Positions 19,346 through 28,947 of a stretch of DNA of 64,000 bases are shown here, one piece after another. This DNA comes from Spirosoma sp. KUDC1026. Its GTDB lineage: Bacteria; Bacteroidota; Bacteroidia; Cytophagales; Spirosomataceae. The DNA lies in the NCBI RefSeq assembly GCF_013375035.1, contig NZ_CP056032.1, positions 2,894,001 to 2,958,000 on the forward strand, in the 5' to 3' direction. The position numbers and the translations under genes were made by a program. The first letter of the stretch is position 1, and every line of letters starts with the position of its first letter. The notes beneath the pieces are model-generated. The model was not told the origin of the DNA. It saw only the letters and a program-made list of their open reading frames with translations, and ran no database searches.

Positions 19346-19566
19346 GGCTTAGCAAAACAGGCAACTGAGCTGGTGGGTTGTCCGATCTATAGCTACGTCG
19401 TCAGACTGCGGATGGAGCAGGCGCGGCAATGGCTACTGGAACGGGATAAATCCATCGGCGATACTGCCCATCACGTTGGGTATAAAAACACGTCCATTTT
19501 ATGGCAGCCCACAAATAGTATTACAACAGCCTGCCCAGCGAGTTGACCAACTGGAGCGGTCATTAA
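19346..19566 (+). pseudogene. Decayed remnant of an AraC-family regulator
   Basis: The plus-strand frame from 19346 reads LAKQATELVGCPIYSYVV and then RLRMEQARQWLLERDKSI followed by GDTAHHVGYKNTS. This is the classic C-terminal double helix-turn-helix of AraC regulators. The first helix-turn-helix is collapsed by an internal deletion (LAKQA joins directly to ELVG). The reading then shifts frame near 19500. The expected end (MAAHK, stop, YYNSLPSELTNWSGH) is found in another frame with an in-frame TAG at 19516-19518 and a final TAA at 19564-19566. No N-terminal domain is present. It cannot make a working regulator. Confidence 0.8.
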
Positions 19567-19716
19567 GAATTGCTTCCTTTGTCCCAGTATATCCACTAAT
19601 GCGATGACCTGAATAGATTATTATCCTTGAAATAAACAGATTACACACGGCTAAAGCCTATTTTCGTAGATCGATGCGCATGCCTGTGAGGGAGAGTACC
19701 TGGCGCCGTAGATTTT

Positions 19717-21807
19717 ATGCTTCTGTTTATGAAATGTCAGCACTGGTGCGTTACTGTATTTCTGTTTACACTTCTCATCAACTCACCCGTCAGGGCGCAG
19801 CGCCGGCTGATCGACAGTCTGCGGGTAAGTCTGACCAAAAAACTGCCGGACACGACGCGGGCCAATACCTATTACGATATTGCCAATGCGTTTTATAAGC
19901 AGACCAACTACGATTCGGCGCATGCGTACCTCGATCGGATGCCGACCTACTGTCGCCGGGTAAACTACAGGCTGGGTCTGGGCCATTACAACCGCCTGAA
20001 AGGCATTATGTATACCCAGCAGGGGCGGTTCGATGACGCCATGCGGCAGCTTCACGCTGCGGCCGATCAGTTTGCCAAAGCCAATAAAGAAAAACTCGTC
20101 GCCCGAACGTATAGTAGTCTGGGGTTGCTTTACAAAACGATGGGGCAGGACAACCAGCGGGTCGATGCGTTGCTGAAACAGGGGATTGCCTACCTGAACA
20201 AAGCCATTGCGATCAACCAGCGGCTCAATCTGCCCGATCAACTGGTCGATAATTACGTCAACCTGGGCATCACGTACGAAGACATGCACGAGTATGATCT
20301 TGGCCGGGACTGCTTCCTGAAAGCCCTGGCGATCAATGATGAAACGAAGGCGTACGAGGATGCCTACCGGGTTATTTATAACGATCTGGGAAAAAACTAC
20401 AACGTGCGGGGCGAGTACGAAACGGCCATCGGCTACCTCAACAAATCCCTGGCGATCAACCTGAAAAACAATCGAATTTCCAGCCTCGTTCACAATTACC
20501 GCAACCTGGCTACGTCCTACCGGGGGCTGAAGCAGTTTCCTAAAGCCGTAGAATACGGCGAAAAAGCCCGCCAGCTGGTTGAGCAAAGCAAAAATACGAC
20601 CCTGGCTCAGTCAGTTTACCGGGGGCTGTCGGCGTCATATGCCGCTGCGGGGCAGTACGAGAAAGCGTATCAGTATTTACTGAAAGGCAAAAGTCTGGAA
20701 GACTCGCTGATGAATATTCAGAAAGCAGAGGTCATTGCGCAGATACAGGCGTTGTATGATACCCGGAAAGCAACCGAGGTAGCTGAAGTAGGGGCAAGGA
20801 TGCAACTGGATAAAGCCCGGGAGATTGCCCGCATTGAAGCCGAAAAAGCGCTTGAAATTACCAGTATTCAGGCCAGTGAACGAACGCGCCTGGCCGATCT
20901 GCGAGCGGACGCCGATGTGGAGAAAACGCGGGCAGTGGCCGAAGTTGAAGCTAAATACGAAAATCAGAAACGGCAGCAGCGACTTCTTGAACTGGACGCG
21001 CTGACTCATCTTCAGACGCGCCAGGTAAATTATATGTCGGGTGGGCTGGGGATACTGGTGGTGTTGCTCGGTCTGCTGGTGTACCAGTACCGGGCCATTC
21101 GACTGGCTAATCGGCGGTTGTCTATTCAGAATAAAGTAATCAGTACGAAAAGCACCCTGCTGGCCGAACAGGCCGATCAGCTACGCACGCTGATGAAAGA
21201 ACTGCACCACCGGGTGAAAAACAATTTGGCCATCGTGTCGGGTTTGCTGACATTGCAGGCCAACGGGCTGGAGGACGAAAACATGGCGCAGGCCGTCCGG
21301 ATCGGGCAGCAACGGGTAGAGGCCATGTCGCTTATTCACCAGCGGCTGTACCAGACCGATCGGGTCACGGTAATTAATATGAACGAGTACCTGACTGATC
21401 TGGCCGTCAGCCTGATGCGGGCTTATGGGTATCAGGCGAATGAATTCGACCTGCGGATGGATATTACCCAGCAAGAGTTGGACGTGGACGTTGCCATACC
21501 GCTGGGGCTGATTGTGAATGAACTGGTCACGAACGCCTTCAAGTATGCGTATAATACCGGCAAAAGGCCATTTCTCCGCATCAGCCTGCTCAAGGCTGAT
21601 CAGTCTGCCCGGCCGACCATTACGCTGGAGGTCCAGGACAACGGCCCTGGCATAGAGGAACTCGACTGGCAACGGCGTACCACCCGGACCTCGTTCGGCA
21701 AACGACTCATTACGTCCCTGACGGAGCAACTGGAAGGAAAACTGGAGCTGTACAAAATGAATGGTGCTCTGTTCCGGCTCTACATTCCGCAATCGAGACT
21801 TAATTGA
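19717..21807 (+). CDS. TPR-containing sensor histidine kinase (HisKA_2/HWE type)
   Basis: A 696-residue protein with an N-terminal signal segment (about residues 5-28, MKCQHWCVTVFLF to RAQ). A periplasmic array of tetratricopeptide repeats follows (about 45-330), for example NYVNLGITYEDMHEYDLG. Next is a roughly 100-residue Lys/Glu/Ala-rich coiled coil, one membrane helix (GGLGILVVLLGLLVYQY, near 440), a HisKA_2 phosphoacceptor KELHHRVKNNLAIVSGLL, and a HATPase domain with NELVTNAFKYAY and DNGPGIEE. It is probably the sensor for the LytTR response regulator 89 bp downstream. ATG at 19717 or 19729 are both possible starts; the second gives the tidier signal peptide. Confidence 0.88.
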   Translation: MLLFMKCQHWCVTVFLFTLLINSPVRAQRRLIDSLRVSLTKKLPDTTRANTYYDIANAFYKQTNYDSAHAYLDRMPTYCRRVNYRLGLGHYNRLKGIMYTQQGRFDDAMRQLHAAADQFAKANKEKLVARTYSSLGLLYKTMGQDNQRVDALLKQGIAYLNKAIAINQRLNLPDQLVDNYVNLGITYEDMHEYDLGRDCFLKALAINDETKAYEDAYRVIYNDLGKNYNVRGEYETAIGYLNKSLAINLKNNRISSLVHNYRNLATSYRGLKQFPKAVEYGEKARQLVEQSKNTTLAQSVYRGLSASYAAAGQYEKAYQYLLKGKSLEDSLMNIQKAEVIAQIQALYDTRKATEVAEVGARMQLDKAREIARIEAEKALEITSIQASERTRLADLRADADVEKTRAVAEVEAKYENQKRQQRLLELDALTHLQTRQVNYMSGGLGILVVLLGLLVYQYRAIRLANRRLSIQNKVISTKSTLLAEQADQLRTLMKELHHRVKNNLAIVSGLLTLQANGLEDENMAQAVRIGQQRVEAMSLIHQRLYQTDRVTVINMNEYLTDLAVSLMRAYGYQANEFDLRMDITQQELDVDVAIPLGLIVNELVTNAFKYAYNTGKRPFLRISLLKADQSARPTITLEVQDNGPGIEELDWQRRTTRTSFGKRLITSLTEQLEGKLELYKMNGALFRLYIPQSRLN

Positions 21808-21896
21808 GAATTTTTACTCGCTGGAACATATAAAGACTTAAGAGTATGTTACATTAGCCGGTCAATAAAGAACAGTAGCCATTTTTTGGTGTTTGC

Positions 21897-22673
21897 ATGA
21901 CCGCTGACGAACGTATGCAGATTCTGATTGTGGAAGACGAAGCCATCCTGGCGATGGAATTGTCGGACTCGTTGGAACAGGAAGGGTATCATGTTGTTGG
22001 CAGGGCCGCTAACGGACGCCGGGCGCTGGAGATTTTTCTGCAGCAGCGGGTTGACCTTGTCCTGTGCGACATTACCATCAAAGGCGACTGGGATGGCATC
22101 GAGACCGTTCGGCAGCTAATGAACGAGCGTCCGGTAGCGGTGGTGTATTTGACCGCCCTGACCGACCGGGAAACGCTGGATCGCGCCAAGCAAACGTATC
22201 CGTCGGCTTTTCTTAACAAACCCTATCAGCTAAACAGCCTGCGTACGGCCATCGAACTGGCAATCCATAATTTCTCGCAGCGCCAGACCGCCCTGTCTGC
22301 TGATATAAGCCAGCCAGCTGTTGAACGGGATAACGCAGCACACGAGTCAATCCTGCGGATGGGCAACTCGTTATTTATCAAACAGAATTACCAGTTTGTA
22401 CGAACAAGTCTGGACGAAATCCTGTACCTCGAAGCGGAAAACGTCTATACTACCCTGGTAACAGCCAGTCGCAAATACGTATTACGTTTGTCGCTGGGTG
22501 GGGCGCTGGATCTGATTCGCCAATCTCAGTTGATCCGTATTCACCGCTCTTATGCTGTGAACATCCAGCAGGTCGTTTCGTTTAGCGAGACCGAGATCAT
22601 CGTTGGCTCATACACACTGCCGCTGGGACGCAGTTATAAGGATGCTTTTCTGCAGCAGCTGCGCAGTCGGTAA
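21897..22673 (+). CDS. LytTR family response regulator
   Basis: A 258-residue transcription factor. The receiver domain (residues about 8-125) has the acidic pair in LIVEDEA, the phospho-acceptor Asp in LVLCDITIKG, the Thr in VYLTAL and the Lys in LNKPYQ. A linker follows, then a LytTR DNA-binding domain (about 155-255) with EILYLEAENVYTTL, RIHRSYAVNIQQV and LPLGRSYK. It is the natural partner of the TPR histidine kinase just upstream. Binding sites cannot be named from the window. Confidence 0.92.
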   Translation: MTADERMQILIVEDEAILAMELSDSLEQEGYHVVGRAANGRRALEIFLQQRVDLVLCDITIKGDWDGIETVRQLMNERPVAVVYLTALTDRETLDRAKQTYPSAFLNKPYQLNSLRTAIELAIHNFSQRQTALSADISQPAVERDNAAHESILRMGNSLFIKQNYQFVRTSLDEILYLEAENVYTTLVTASRKYVLRLSLGGALDLIRQSQLIRIHRSYAVNIQQVVSFSETEIIVGSYTLPLGRSYKDAFLQQLRSR

Positions 22674-22918
22674 ACCCTTCTCAGCCTAAATTCGGACCTT
22701 CACATACAGATTTACGTTACTCACCTCATTCGGAAGCCGAGAAGAGCCTAAGTAACTTATATTTAAGCAGCAGCTACCCAGACAACACTTTGTAGTGAAG
22801 TTCTTTGGAGAATATGTAAGTTGAAAGCCTGCATCATTCGCTGCGAGCAACGGCATCGGAACGAGTTTTCGTGGGTGTCGGCGTTACGTTACTAACCCAT
22901 TCTCAACCTAACGAATCT
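22674..22918. other. Intergenic spacer upstream of the sigma factor gene
   Basis: No gene, terminator or clear promoter match was seen. A GTG at 22871 is in frame with the sigma factor but gives an unlikely N-terminal extension. Confidence 0.4.
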
Positions 22919-23470
22919 ATGCACGCGTCATCCATGACCGATGAGGAAGTAATCCGTCTGTACCTGGCAAGCAAACCCGACGACTGTTTCAACACCCTCT
23001 ACAGTCGTTACGTCAAAAAAGTGTACCGGCGCTGCTTATCGCTGACGCATCATGTCGAAACCGCCGAAGACTTCACGCATGATATCTTCATACGAGCGTT
23101 TTCCAAACTAAGCGCCTTTCAGGGGCGGTCCAGTTTCTCAACCTGGCTCTACGCCATTTCCTACAACTACTGCATCAGTCAACTCGAACGGTTGCAGCGA
23201 TTGAATCACATCGGTCTGGAAGGAATGGGCGCCAGTGTAGCCGATACCAGCAGCGACGATATGGTTGAAGTGATGTATCTGCAGTTGAACCGGGCGATGG
23301 CAACGCTGTCGGTCGATGAGGTCACGCTGCTGAAGTTAAAATACGAGGACGATCTGGGTATTGACGAGCTGGCCCGGAAATATAACATTGGCAGTGGTGC
23401 TGTCAAGATGCGGTTGAAACGAAGCCGTGATAAGGTCCGGCGGATTTACGAACACATGGACCTGAACTGA
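22919..23470 (+). CDS. RNA polymerase sigma factor, ECF type
   Basis: A 183-residue sigma-70-family protein with only regions 2 and 4. Region 2 contains FNTLYSRYVKKVYRRCL and then AEDFTHDIFIRAFSKL with STWLYAISYNYC. Region 4 contains EVTLLKLKYEDDLGIDELA and GSGAVKMRLKRSRDKV. It should direct RNA polymerase to a specific regulon. No anti-sigma factor gene is adjacent, unlike the usual FecI/FecR arrangement, so its control is not visible here. ATG at 22919 is chosen; an ATG at 22934 is also possible. Confidence 0.9.
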   Translation: MHASSMTDEEVIRLYLASKPDDCFNTLYSRYVKKVYRRCLSLTHHVETAEDFTHDIFIRAFSKLSAFQGRSSFSTWLYAISYNYCISQLERLQRLNHIGLEGMGASVADTSSDDMVEVMYLQLNRAMATLSVDEVTLLKLKYEDDLGIDELARKYNIGSGAVKMRLKRSRDKVRRIYEHMDLN

Positions 23471-23538
23471 TTTTTGGACAGGGTTACAGGATTTGATTCA
23501 TTTTTAAAACCACAAAACCCTGTAGTCCTGTCCAAAAA
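23471..23538. repeat. Long imperfect inverted repeat after the sigma factor gene
   Basis: The 21-bp arm at 23471-23491 pairs with 23518-23538 with only two or three mismatches (TTTTTGGACAGG with CCTGTCCAAAAA at the base). The loop is AT-rich. It lies directly after the sigma factor stop. It could be a transcription terminator in either direction or a mobile palindromic repeat. Confidence 0.6.
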
Positions 23539-23634
23539 CTTTATCCCCTCGAAATAGAGTCGTACGAAAAGGAATGTTGATCAGCTGTCGTTTTTTCGGC
23601 ACCTTTGGGCCAGTAAATGACCCTTTTCTTTTTC

Positions 23635-26229
23635 ATGAAATTTTCTTTCTGTACCGTTTACGCGCTGGTTGCCGTAGCTGCAGGTACGAACGCCTTTTCG
23701 CAGGCCCCCCCGTCTCCCCCCCAGACGCTCTGGTATAATCAACCGGCCCGGAACTGGAACGAAGCCCTGCCCATCGGCAACGGTCGACTGGGAGCCATGA
23801 TTTTTGGTAACGTTACCGAGGACGTTCTCCAGCTAAACGAAGCCACCCTCTGGTCGGGCGGGCCGGTAAACCGAAATCCAAATCCCGGTGCGGCCAAACA
23901 CCTGCCTGCCGTGCGGGAAGCCCTTCTCCGGGAAGATTACACCCAGGCAATGCAGTTGACCAAACAACTACAGGGGCTCTACACGGAAGCTTACCAGCCG
24001 CTGGGTGACCTGGTGATCCGGCAGCCAACGGCCGCCAAGGCTACGTCGTATCGGCGCGACCTGAATATTAGTAACGCCATCGCCACCACCCGCTTTACCA
24101 GTAACGGCGTTACGTTTACCCGGGAGATGTTCGTATCAGCACCCGATCAGGTTATTGTGCTACGTCTGACGGCGGATAAGCAAAAGGCGCTCACGCTGAC
24201 TCTGGGAACCCGCAGCCAGCATCCAGTTACTAAGACGGTGCTGACGCAGCAGGAACTGGCGATCCGGGGAAAGGCGCCCGCCCATGCCGATCCCAACTAC
24301 GTGAACTATACCAAAAATCCGGTTATCTATACTGACTCGGCGGGATGCCGGGGTATGCGGTTTGACTGGCGCATCCGGGTTCGGGAAACCGACGGAAAAG
24401 TGAGCGTCGATACGGCCGGCGTACACATCAGTCAGGCCACACAGGCGGTGATCCTGCTGACGGCGGCAACCAGCTTTAACGGTTTCGACAAGTGCCCCGA
24501 CAGCGAGGGGAAGGATGAAAAAAAACTGGCTGCACAGTATATACAGCAGGCGCTTGGGAAGTCAGTTAGCCAGTTGCGGCAGGTTCACGTAGCTGACTAT
24601 CAGCGGCTGGCGAATCGGGTGCGTTTTTCGCTCGATAGCCCTGGTGGGGGTGGAGACTCGCCCGCTACGTTGCCAACGGATGAGCGCCTGAAACGGTATG
24701 CTCAGGGGGCTGCCGATCCTGCGCTGGAGAGCATGTATTTTCAGTTTGGCCGGTATCTACTCATTTCTTCGTCGCGACCGAAGCAGGCTAATGCGCCCCA
24801 AGCAGGGATGCCAGGCATACCGGCCAATCTCCAGGGGATCTGGAACCCAATTGTCCGGCCGCCCTGGAGCAGCAACTACACGACCAACATCAATACGGAG
24901 ATGAATTACTGGCCGGCGGAAATGGTCAATCTGTCAGAATTACATACACCGTTGCTGGACTGGATTGGTTATATGGCTGTAACGGGCCGCGAAACCACCA
25001 AAAATTTCTACAACGCCCGCGGCTGGACAGTGCACCATAACTCCGACATCTGGGCGACCTCGAATCCGGTAGGTGACCTGGGAAAGGGCGACCCGAATTG
25101 GGCGAACTGGGCAATGGGCGGTCCCTGGCTGGCCCAGCATCTGTGGGAACACTACGCCTTCACGGGCGATCAGGCGTACCTGCAGAACTACGCCTATCCG
25201 CTGATGAAAGAGACCGCGCAATTCTGCCTCGACTGGCTGATTCCCGATCAGCAGGGCCGCCTGATAACGGCTCCCTCAACCTCACCCGAAAACATTTTTG
25301 TTACCGAAAAAGGTGTGAAGGGCTCCGTATCCGTGGCAACAACGATGGATATGGGTATCATCTGGGACTTGTTCAGCAATGTTATTCAGGCGTCCGAGCA
25401 ACTGGGCATCGATACTGCTTTCCGTCAGGAACTGCTGGCCAAAAAGAAGCAGTTGTTTCCGTTGCAGATTGGGCGGAAAGGTAATCTGCAGGAGTGGTAC
25501 AAGGACTGGGACGACGAAGATCCGCAGCACCGGCACGTATCGCACCTGTTTGCCCTGCATCCGGGCCGGGAAATTTCTCCGCTCACGACGCCTGCTTTTG
25601 CCGATGCCGCCCGGCAGACGCTGGCGATCCGGGGGGATGGCGGAACGGGCTGGAGCAAGTCCTGGAAAATCAATTTCTGGGCCCGACTGCACGACGGCAA
25701 CCACGCTTACAAACTCCTGCGCGAGCTGCTGAAACTAACAGGACTGGAAGGAACCGACTATGCCAAAGGGGGCGGTACGTACCCCAACCTGTTGTGTGCC
25801 CACCCGCCCTTCCAGATCGACGGTAATTTTGGCGGCACGTCGGGTATTGGCGAGATGCTGCTGCAAAGCCAGAATGGTCTGCTGAACGTACTGCCCGCCC
25901 GGCCTGATGCCTGGGCTTCGGGAGAAATAACCGGATTAAAGGCCAGAGGAGGCTATGAAGTAGATATCCAGTGGAAACAGGGAAAACTCACGCGGCTGGT
26001 CGTTCACTCCAAACTGGGCGGAAACTGCCGGCTACGCCTGCCGAACGGCCTGGTTATGAACGGTAATAAACCGCTGAAACAGGCTGCCGGAGCTAATCCA
26101 AACCCATTCTTTAAACTTCCTGAAAACCAGTTCCAGACCGCAACGCCTGAACAGGTGACGGGGGCCGCGCAGGTGTATGACTTGCCAACGGAGCCGGGAA
26201 AAACGTATGTACTAACCACTAAATCCTAG
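23635..26229 (+). CDS. Glycoside hydrolase family 95 (alpha-L-fucosidase-like)
   Basis: An exported 864-residue enzyme. The signal peptide MKFSFCTVYALVAVAAG ends near AFSQ. The N-terminal GH95 beta-sandwich follows, with LPIGNGRLGAMIFG and LNEATLWSGGPV. The (alpha/alpha)6 catalytic barrel contains NLQGIWN, NTEMNYWPAE, the VHHNSDIW region and a late DGNFGGTSGIGEML. Characterised family members cleave alpha-1,2-fucose or alpha-galactose from plant and host glycans. The upstream in-frame ATG at 23617 is less likely because a near-consensus -7 box (CACCTTTG at 23600-23607) sits just before it. Not part of a SusC/SusD locus. Confidence 0.92.
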   Translation: MKFSFCTVYALVAVAAGTNAFSQAPPSPPQTLWYNQPARNWNEALPIGNGRLGAMIFGNVTEDVLQLNEATLWSGGPVNRNPNPGAAKHLPAVREALLREDYTQAMQLTKQLQGLYTEAYQPLGDLVIRQPTAAKATSYRRDLNISNAIATTRFTSNGVTFTREMFVSAPDQVIVLRLTADKQKALTLTLGTRSQHPVTKTVLTQQELAIRGKAPAHADPNYVNYTKNPVIYTDSAGCRGMRFDWRIRVRETDGKVSVDTAGVHISQATQAVILLTAATSFNGFDKCPDSEGKDEKKLAAQYIQQALGKSVSQLRQVHVADYQRLANRVRFSLDSPGGGGDSPATLPTDERLKRYAQGAADPALESMYFQFGRYLLISSSRPKQANAPQAGMPGIPANLQGIWNPIVRPPWSSNYTTNINTEMNYWPAEMVNLSELHTPLLDWIGYMAVTGRETTKNFYNARGWTVHHNSDIWATSNPVGDLGKGDPNWANWAMGGPWLAQHLWEHYAFTGDQAYLQNYAYPLMKETAQFCLDWLIPDQQGRLITAPSTSPENIFVTEKGVKGSVSVATTMDMGIIWDLFSNVIQASEQLGIDTAFRQELLAKKKQLFPLQIGRKGNLQEWYKDWDDEDPQHRHVSHLFALHPGREISPLTTPAFADAARQTLAIRGDGGTGWSKSWKINFWARLHDGNHAYKLLRELLKLTGLEGTDYAKGGGTYPNLLCAHPPFQIDGNFGGTSGIGEMLLQSQNGLLNVLPARPDAWASGEITGLKARGGYEVDIQWKQGKLTRLVVHSKLGGNCRLRLPNGLVMNGNKPLKQAAGANPNPFFKLPENQFQTATPEQVTGAAQVYDLPTEPGKTYVLTTKS

Positions 26230-26274
26230 CGCCGACTCGTAGAAAGACCGGTAGTTGATACGCTTATATTGAGT

Positions 26275-26318
26275 AAAATCTCCTGTTTGGCCGAAGTAGC
26301 CTGGCAGGAGATTTTTTT
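26275..26318 (+). terminator. Terminator after the GH95 gene
   Basis: An 11-bp stem (26275-26285 with 26305-26315) followed by a run of seven T. Confidence 0.8.
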
Positions 26319-26404
26319 GTTAGGAGCGAACCAGGACTGGGAAAAAGTAAAATTAAAATTGAATTAAAATGCACAGAACGACCTATATCAAGGTTTGATC
26401 ACTC

Positions 26405-26412
26405 TACTTTTG
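26405..26412 (+). promoter_or_regulatory. Putative -7 element of the TonB receptor gene
   Basis: TACTTTTG, 24 bp before the ATG at 26437. No clear -33 box. Confidence 0.5.
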
Positions 26413-26436
26413 CGTGAATATAATCAGTCTAAATAA

Positions 26437-28881
26437 ATGAAGACACGTTTCCGAACTGGTATTTTTTACGCACTACTTCTAATCCTTTTCAGTAATCGGC
26501 TTACCGCGCAGACGCTCGGATCAATCAATGGAACTGTTACCACGCGTGACGGTCGACCGGCCTCCTATGTAAACGTTGGCCTGAAAGAGGTCCGTAAAGG
26601 AGCCGTAACCGCCGAAGACGGTTCTTTTCAGATCAAAGGGGTTGCCGAAGGGACTTATACCTTGAAAGTCAGTTTTGTAGGGCTGGAGCCGCAGGAAAAA
26701 TCAGTAACGGTCCGTTCCGGGCAGGCAACCAAACAGGACATTACGCTGGCCGAAAGCGAATCGCAGCTGAGCGAAGTGGAAGTAACGGGCACCAACAGCG
26801 TAGTCACGCTCGGCAAAGCGGGCATCGCTCCACTGGATCTACCGCAGATGACCGGTGTGGTCAGTAACGTGGTTATCGAAGACCAGCAGATCAACCGGCT
26901 GGGCGACGCCCTGCGTAATGTCAGCGGAGTTTCGCTGACCCAGCAACGGGGTGGCGTTGCCGAAACGTTTACGGCCCGTGGGTACAGCATCGGGATTGCC
27001 GGGGCCGGCAGCAGCGGGAGCATTTTCAAAAATGGCGTGATCTCCAACTCGGCTGGTTTTCCTGATGCCAGTACGCTGGAATCGGTTGAAGTTCTGAAAG
27101 GTAGCGCGGCCCTGCTATATGGTACGGTATCGGGTGGTCTGATCATTAACCTGGTGACCAAAAAACCGAAATTCAACTGGGGCGGTGAAGTATCGATGCG
27201 GGCGGGCAGCTACAGTCTGTATAAACCCATCGTTGACGTGTACGGCCCCATCGCTAAAAATCTGGCGTTCCGGGTAGTTGGCACGTATGAAAACGCGAAA
27301 AGCTACCGCGACGTAGTAAAAACGGAGCGGGTGTATGTGAACCCCTCACTACTCTACAAGCTGGGGAACAAGACCACCATTCTGCTGCAGGCTGATTATC
27401 TGAAATCGAATCTCACGCCCGACAATGGTATCGGCTCGCTGAACGCCAACCGGGATGCCGAAATTCCGACGACCGTTCCCCGCTCGCGCTTCATCAATAC
27501 CCGCTGGGCCTATAACAACCTGGATCAGAAAACCGCGACACTGAACGTAGACCATGCCTTTACGGACAACTGGAAGCTGACGTTTATTACCTCGGCGCAG
27601 GAGACGAACGTAACGGCTTTTGGCGCGGGTGTACCCAACAATAACATTGCCGCCAACGGCGACTGGAACCGCACGCTGAGCCGGACCCTGACGTCGGAAA
27701 AGGATTATACCGGACAACTGAACCTGAATGGCCGGTTCAACACGGGCCCGATTGCACACCAGCTTCTGGTGGGTACAGATCTGGTTGCTGTGAGCAGCGT
27801 CAGTAATTCGTTTACGATTACCAATAATGGCGTAGGCGTAACGACCTACGACCGGATCAACATTCTGGACCCGGCGAAATACCAGGAGCAGACGTACATT
27901 CCGGATTCTCGGGCTATTAGCCGCACAACATCTCCGCTCTACCGCTCGGGGGTGTACGTGCAGGATCTGATCAGCCTGACGGACAAATTCAAAGTACTGG
28001 CTGGTATCCGCTGGTCGTACCAGAAGACCCTGCAAACGCAGATCATGAACCTGGTCACGAACGCTGAAACGCGCGGGACGGCGCTGACCCGGTATGACCG
28101 GGCGTTCTCGCCAAAGGTAGCCCTGATCTATCAGCCAATCCGGATGACGTCGATCTTTGCGAGCTATTCCAATAACTTCTCGACAAACAGCGGGGTCGAT
28201 ATTTACGGGCAGCAATTACGCCCGTCGATCGTCGATCAGTACGAAGTTGGGGTTAAAAACGAACTGTTCGATGGGCGTCTGACCGCTAACGTCGGTATCT
28301 ACCGCATCCGCAACAGCGACTTCGCCCAGACGGCGCTTACCAAAGCCGACGGGACGCCCAACACGGATACGAACGTGAAGGAGTTTACGGGCGAGACTAC
28401 CAGTGACGGGCTGGAAATAGATCTGGCGGGTAACCTCTCCAGGAACGTATATTTCATTACGGGCTACGGCTACAACTACATGCGCTACACCAAAGCGTCG
28501 ACGGTGCCCGGCGTTGGGGCTCCCATTTTGGGGGAGCGGTTAATTAATAACCCTGCTCATACGGCTAATGCTACGCTGTTTTACACCTTCGATCTACCTC
28601 AACTACGCGGCCTGAAACTGGGCGCGTCAGCTTTCTACACGGGTGCCCGGTACGGTGGTCTGAACAACACGGTGGGCCAGACGCCCGCCTACAATCGTCT
28701 GATTCCGCTGACCGGCTTTACGACGATCGACATGACCGCTGGGTATACGTACCAGAAAATTTCGCTGCTGGTGAAACTGTCCAACATCACCAATGAACTG
28801 AACTACCTGATTCACGACCGCTACAGCATCATGCCTATCGCACCCCGGCAGGTTGTAGCAACGGTATCATATAAATTCTAG
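26437..28881 (+). CDS. TonB-dependent siderophore-type receptor
   Basis: An 814-residue outer-membrane receptor. The signal peptide (MKTRFRTGIFYALLLI...TAQ) is followed by a carboxypeptidase-regulatory-like beta-sandwich (about 25-110, with DGRPASYVNVGL). The plug domain (about 135-260) contains GDALRNVSGVSL, an RGYSIG motif, and ESVEVLKGSAALLYG. A 22-strand-type barrel follows, ending in VVATVSYKF with the terminal Phe. The plug and barrel match ferric-siderophore receptors rather than SusC, and no SusD gene is next to it. It should import an iron chelate or similar cargo with TonB-ExbBD. No Fur-like box was recognised by eye. Confidence 0.92.
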   Translation: MKTRFRTGIFYALLLILFSNRLTAQTLGSINGTVTTRDGRPASYVNVGLKEVRKGAVTAEDGSFQIKGVAEGTYTLKVSFVGLEPQEKSVTVRSGQATKQDITLAESESQLSEVEVTGTNSVVTLGKAGIAPLDLPQMTGVVSNVVIEDQQINRLGDALRNVSGVSLTQQRGGVAETFTARGYSIGIAGAGSSGSIFKNGVISNSAGFPDASTLESVEVLKGSAALLYGTVSGGLIINLVTKKPKFNWGGEVSMRAGSYSLYKPIVDVYGPIAKNLAFRVVGTYENAKSYRDVVKTERVYVNPSLLYKLGNKTTILLQADYLKSNLTPDNGIGSLNANRDAEIPTTVPRSRFINTRWAYNNLDQKTATLNVDHAFTDNWKLTFITSAQETNVTAFGAGVPNNNIAANGDWNRTLSRTLTSEKDYTGQLNLNGRFNTGPIAHQLLVGTDLVAVSSVSNSFTITNNGVGVTTYDRINILDPAKYQEQTYIPDSRAISRTTSPLYRSGVYVQDLISLTDKFKVLAGIRWSYQKTLQTQIMNLVTNAETRGTALTRYDRAFSPKVALIYQPIRMTSIFASYSNNFSTNSGVDIYGQQLRPSIVDQYEVGVKNELFDGRLTANVGIYRIRNSDFAQTALTKADGTPNTDTNVKEFTGETTSDGLEIDLAGNLSRNVYFITGYGYNYMRYTKASTVPGVGAPILGERLINNPAHTANATLFYTFDLPQLRGLKLGASAFYTGARYGGLNNTVGQTPAYNRLIPLTGFTTIDMTAGYTYQKISLLVKLSNITNELNYLIHDRYSIMPIAPRQVVATVSYKF

Positions 28882-28893
28882 TGGTGACATCCG

Positions 28894-28941
28894 TAAACAA
28901 ACAGACGCCAGCCTGGTAACGGGCTGGCGTCTGTTTGTTTA
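28894..28941. terminator. Bidirectional terminator between the TonB receptor and EamA genes
   Basis: A perfect 20-bp stem (28894-28913 with 28922-28941) with an 8-nt loop, A-rich on one side and T-rich on the other. Confidence 0.88.
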
Positions 28942-28947
28942 TAGACT

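Noticed and set aside
26437-28881. SusC/SusD polysaccharide locus with the GH95 gene
   Set aside because: No SusD-like lipoprotein gene follows, the receptor resembles siderophore types, and a terminator separates it from GH95.
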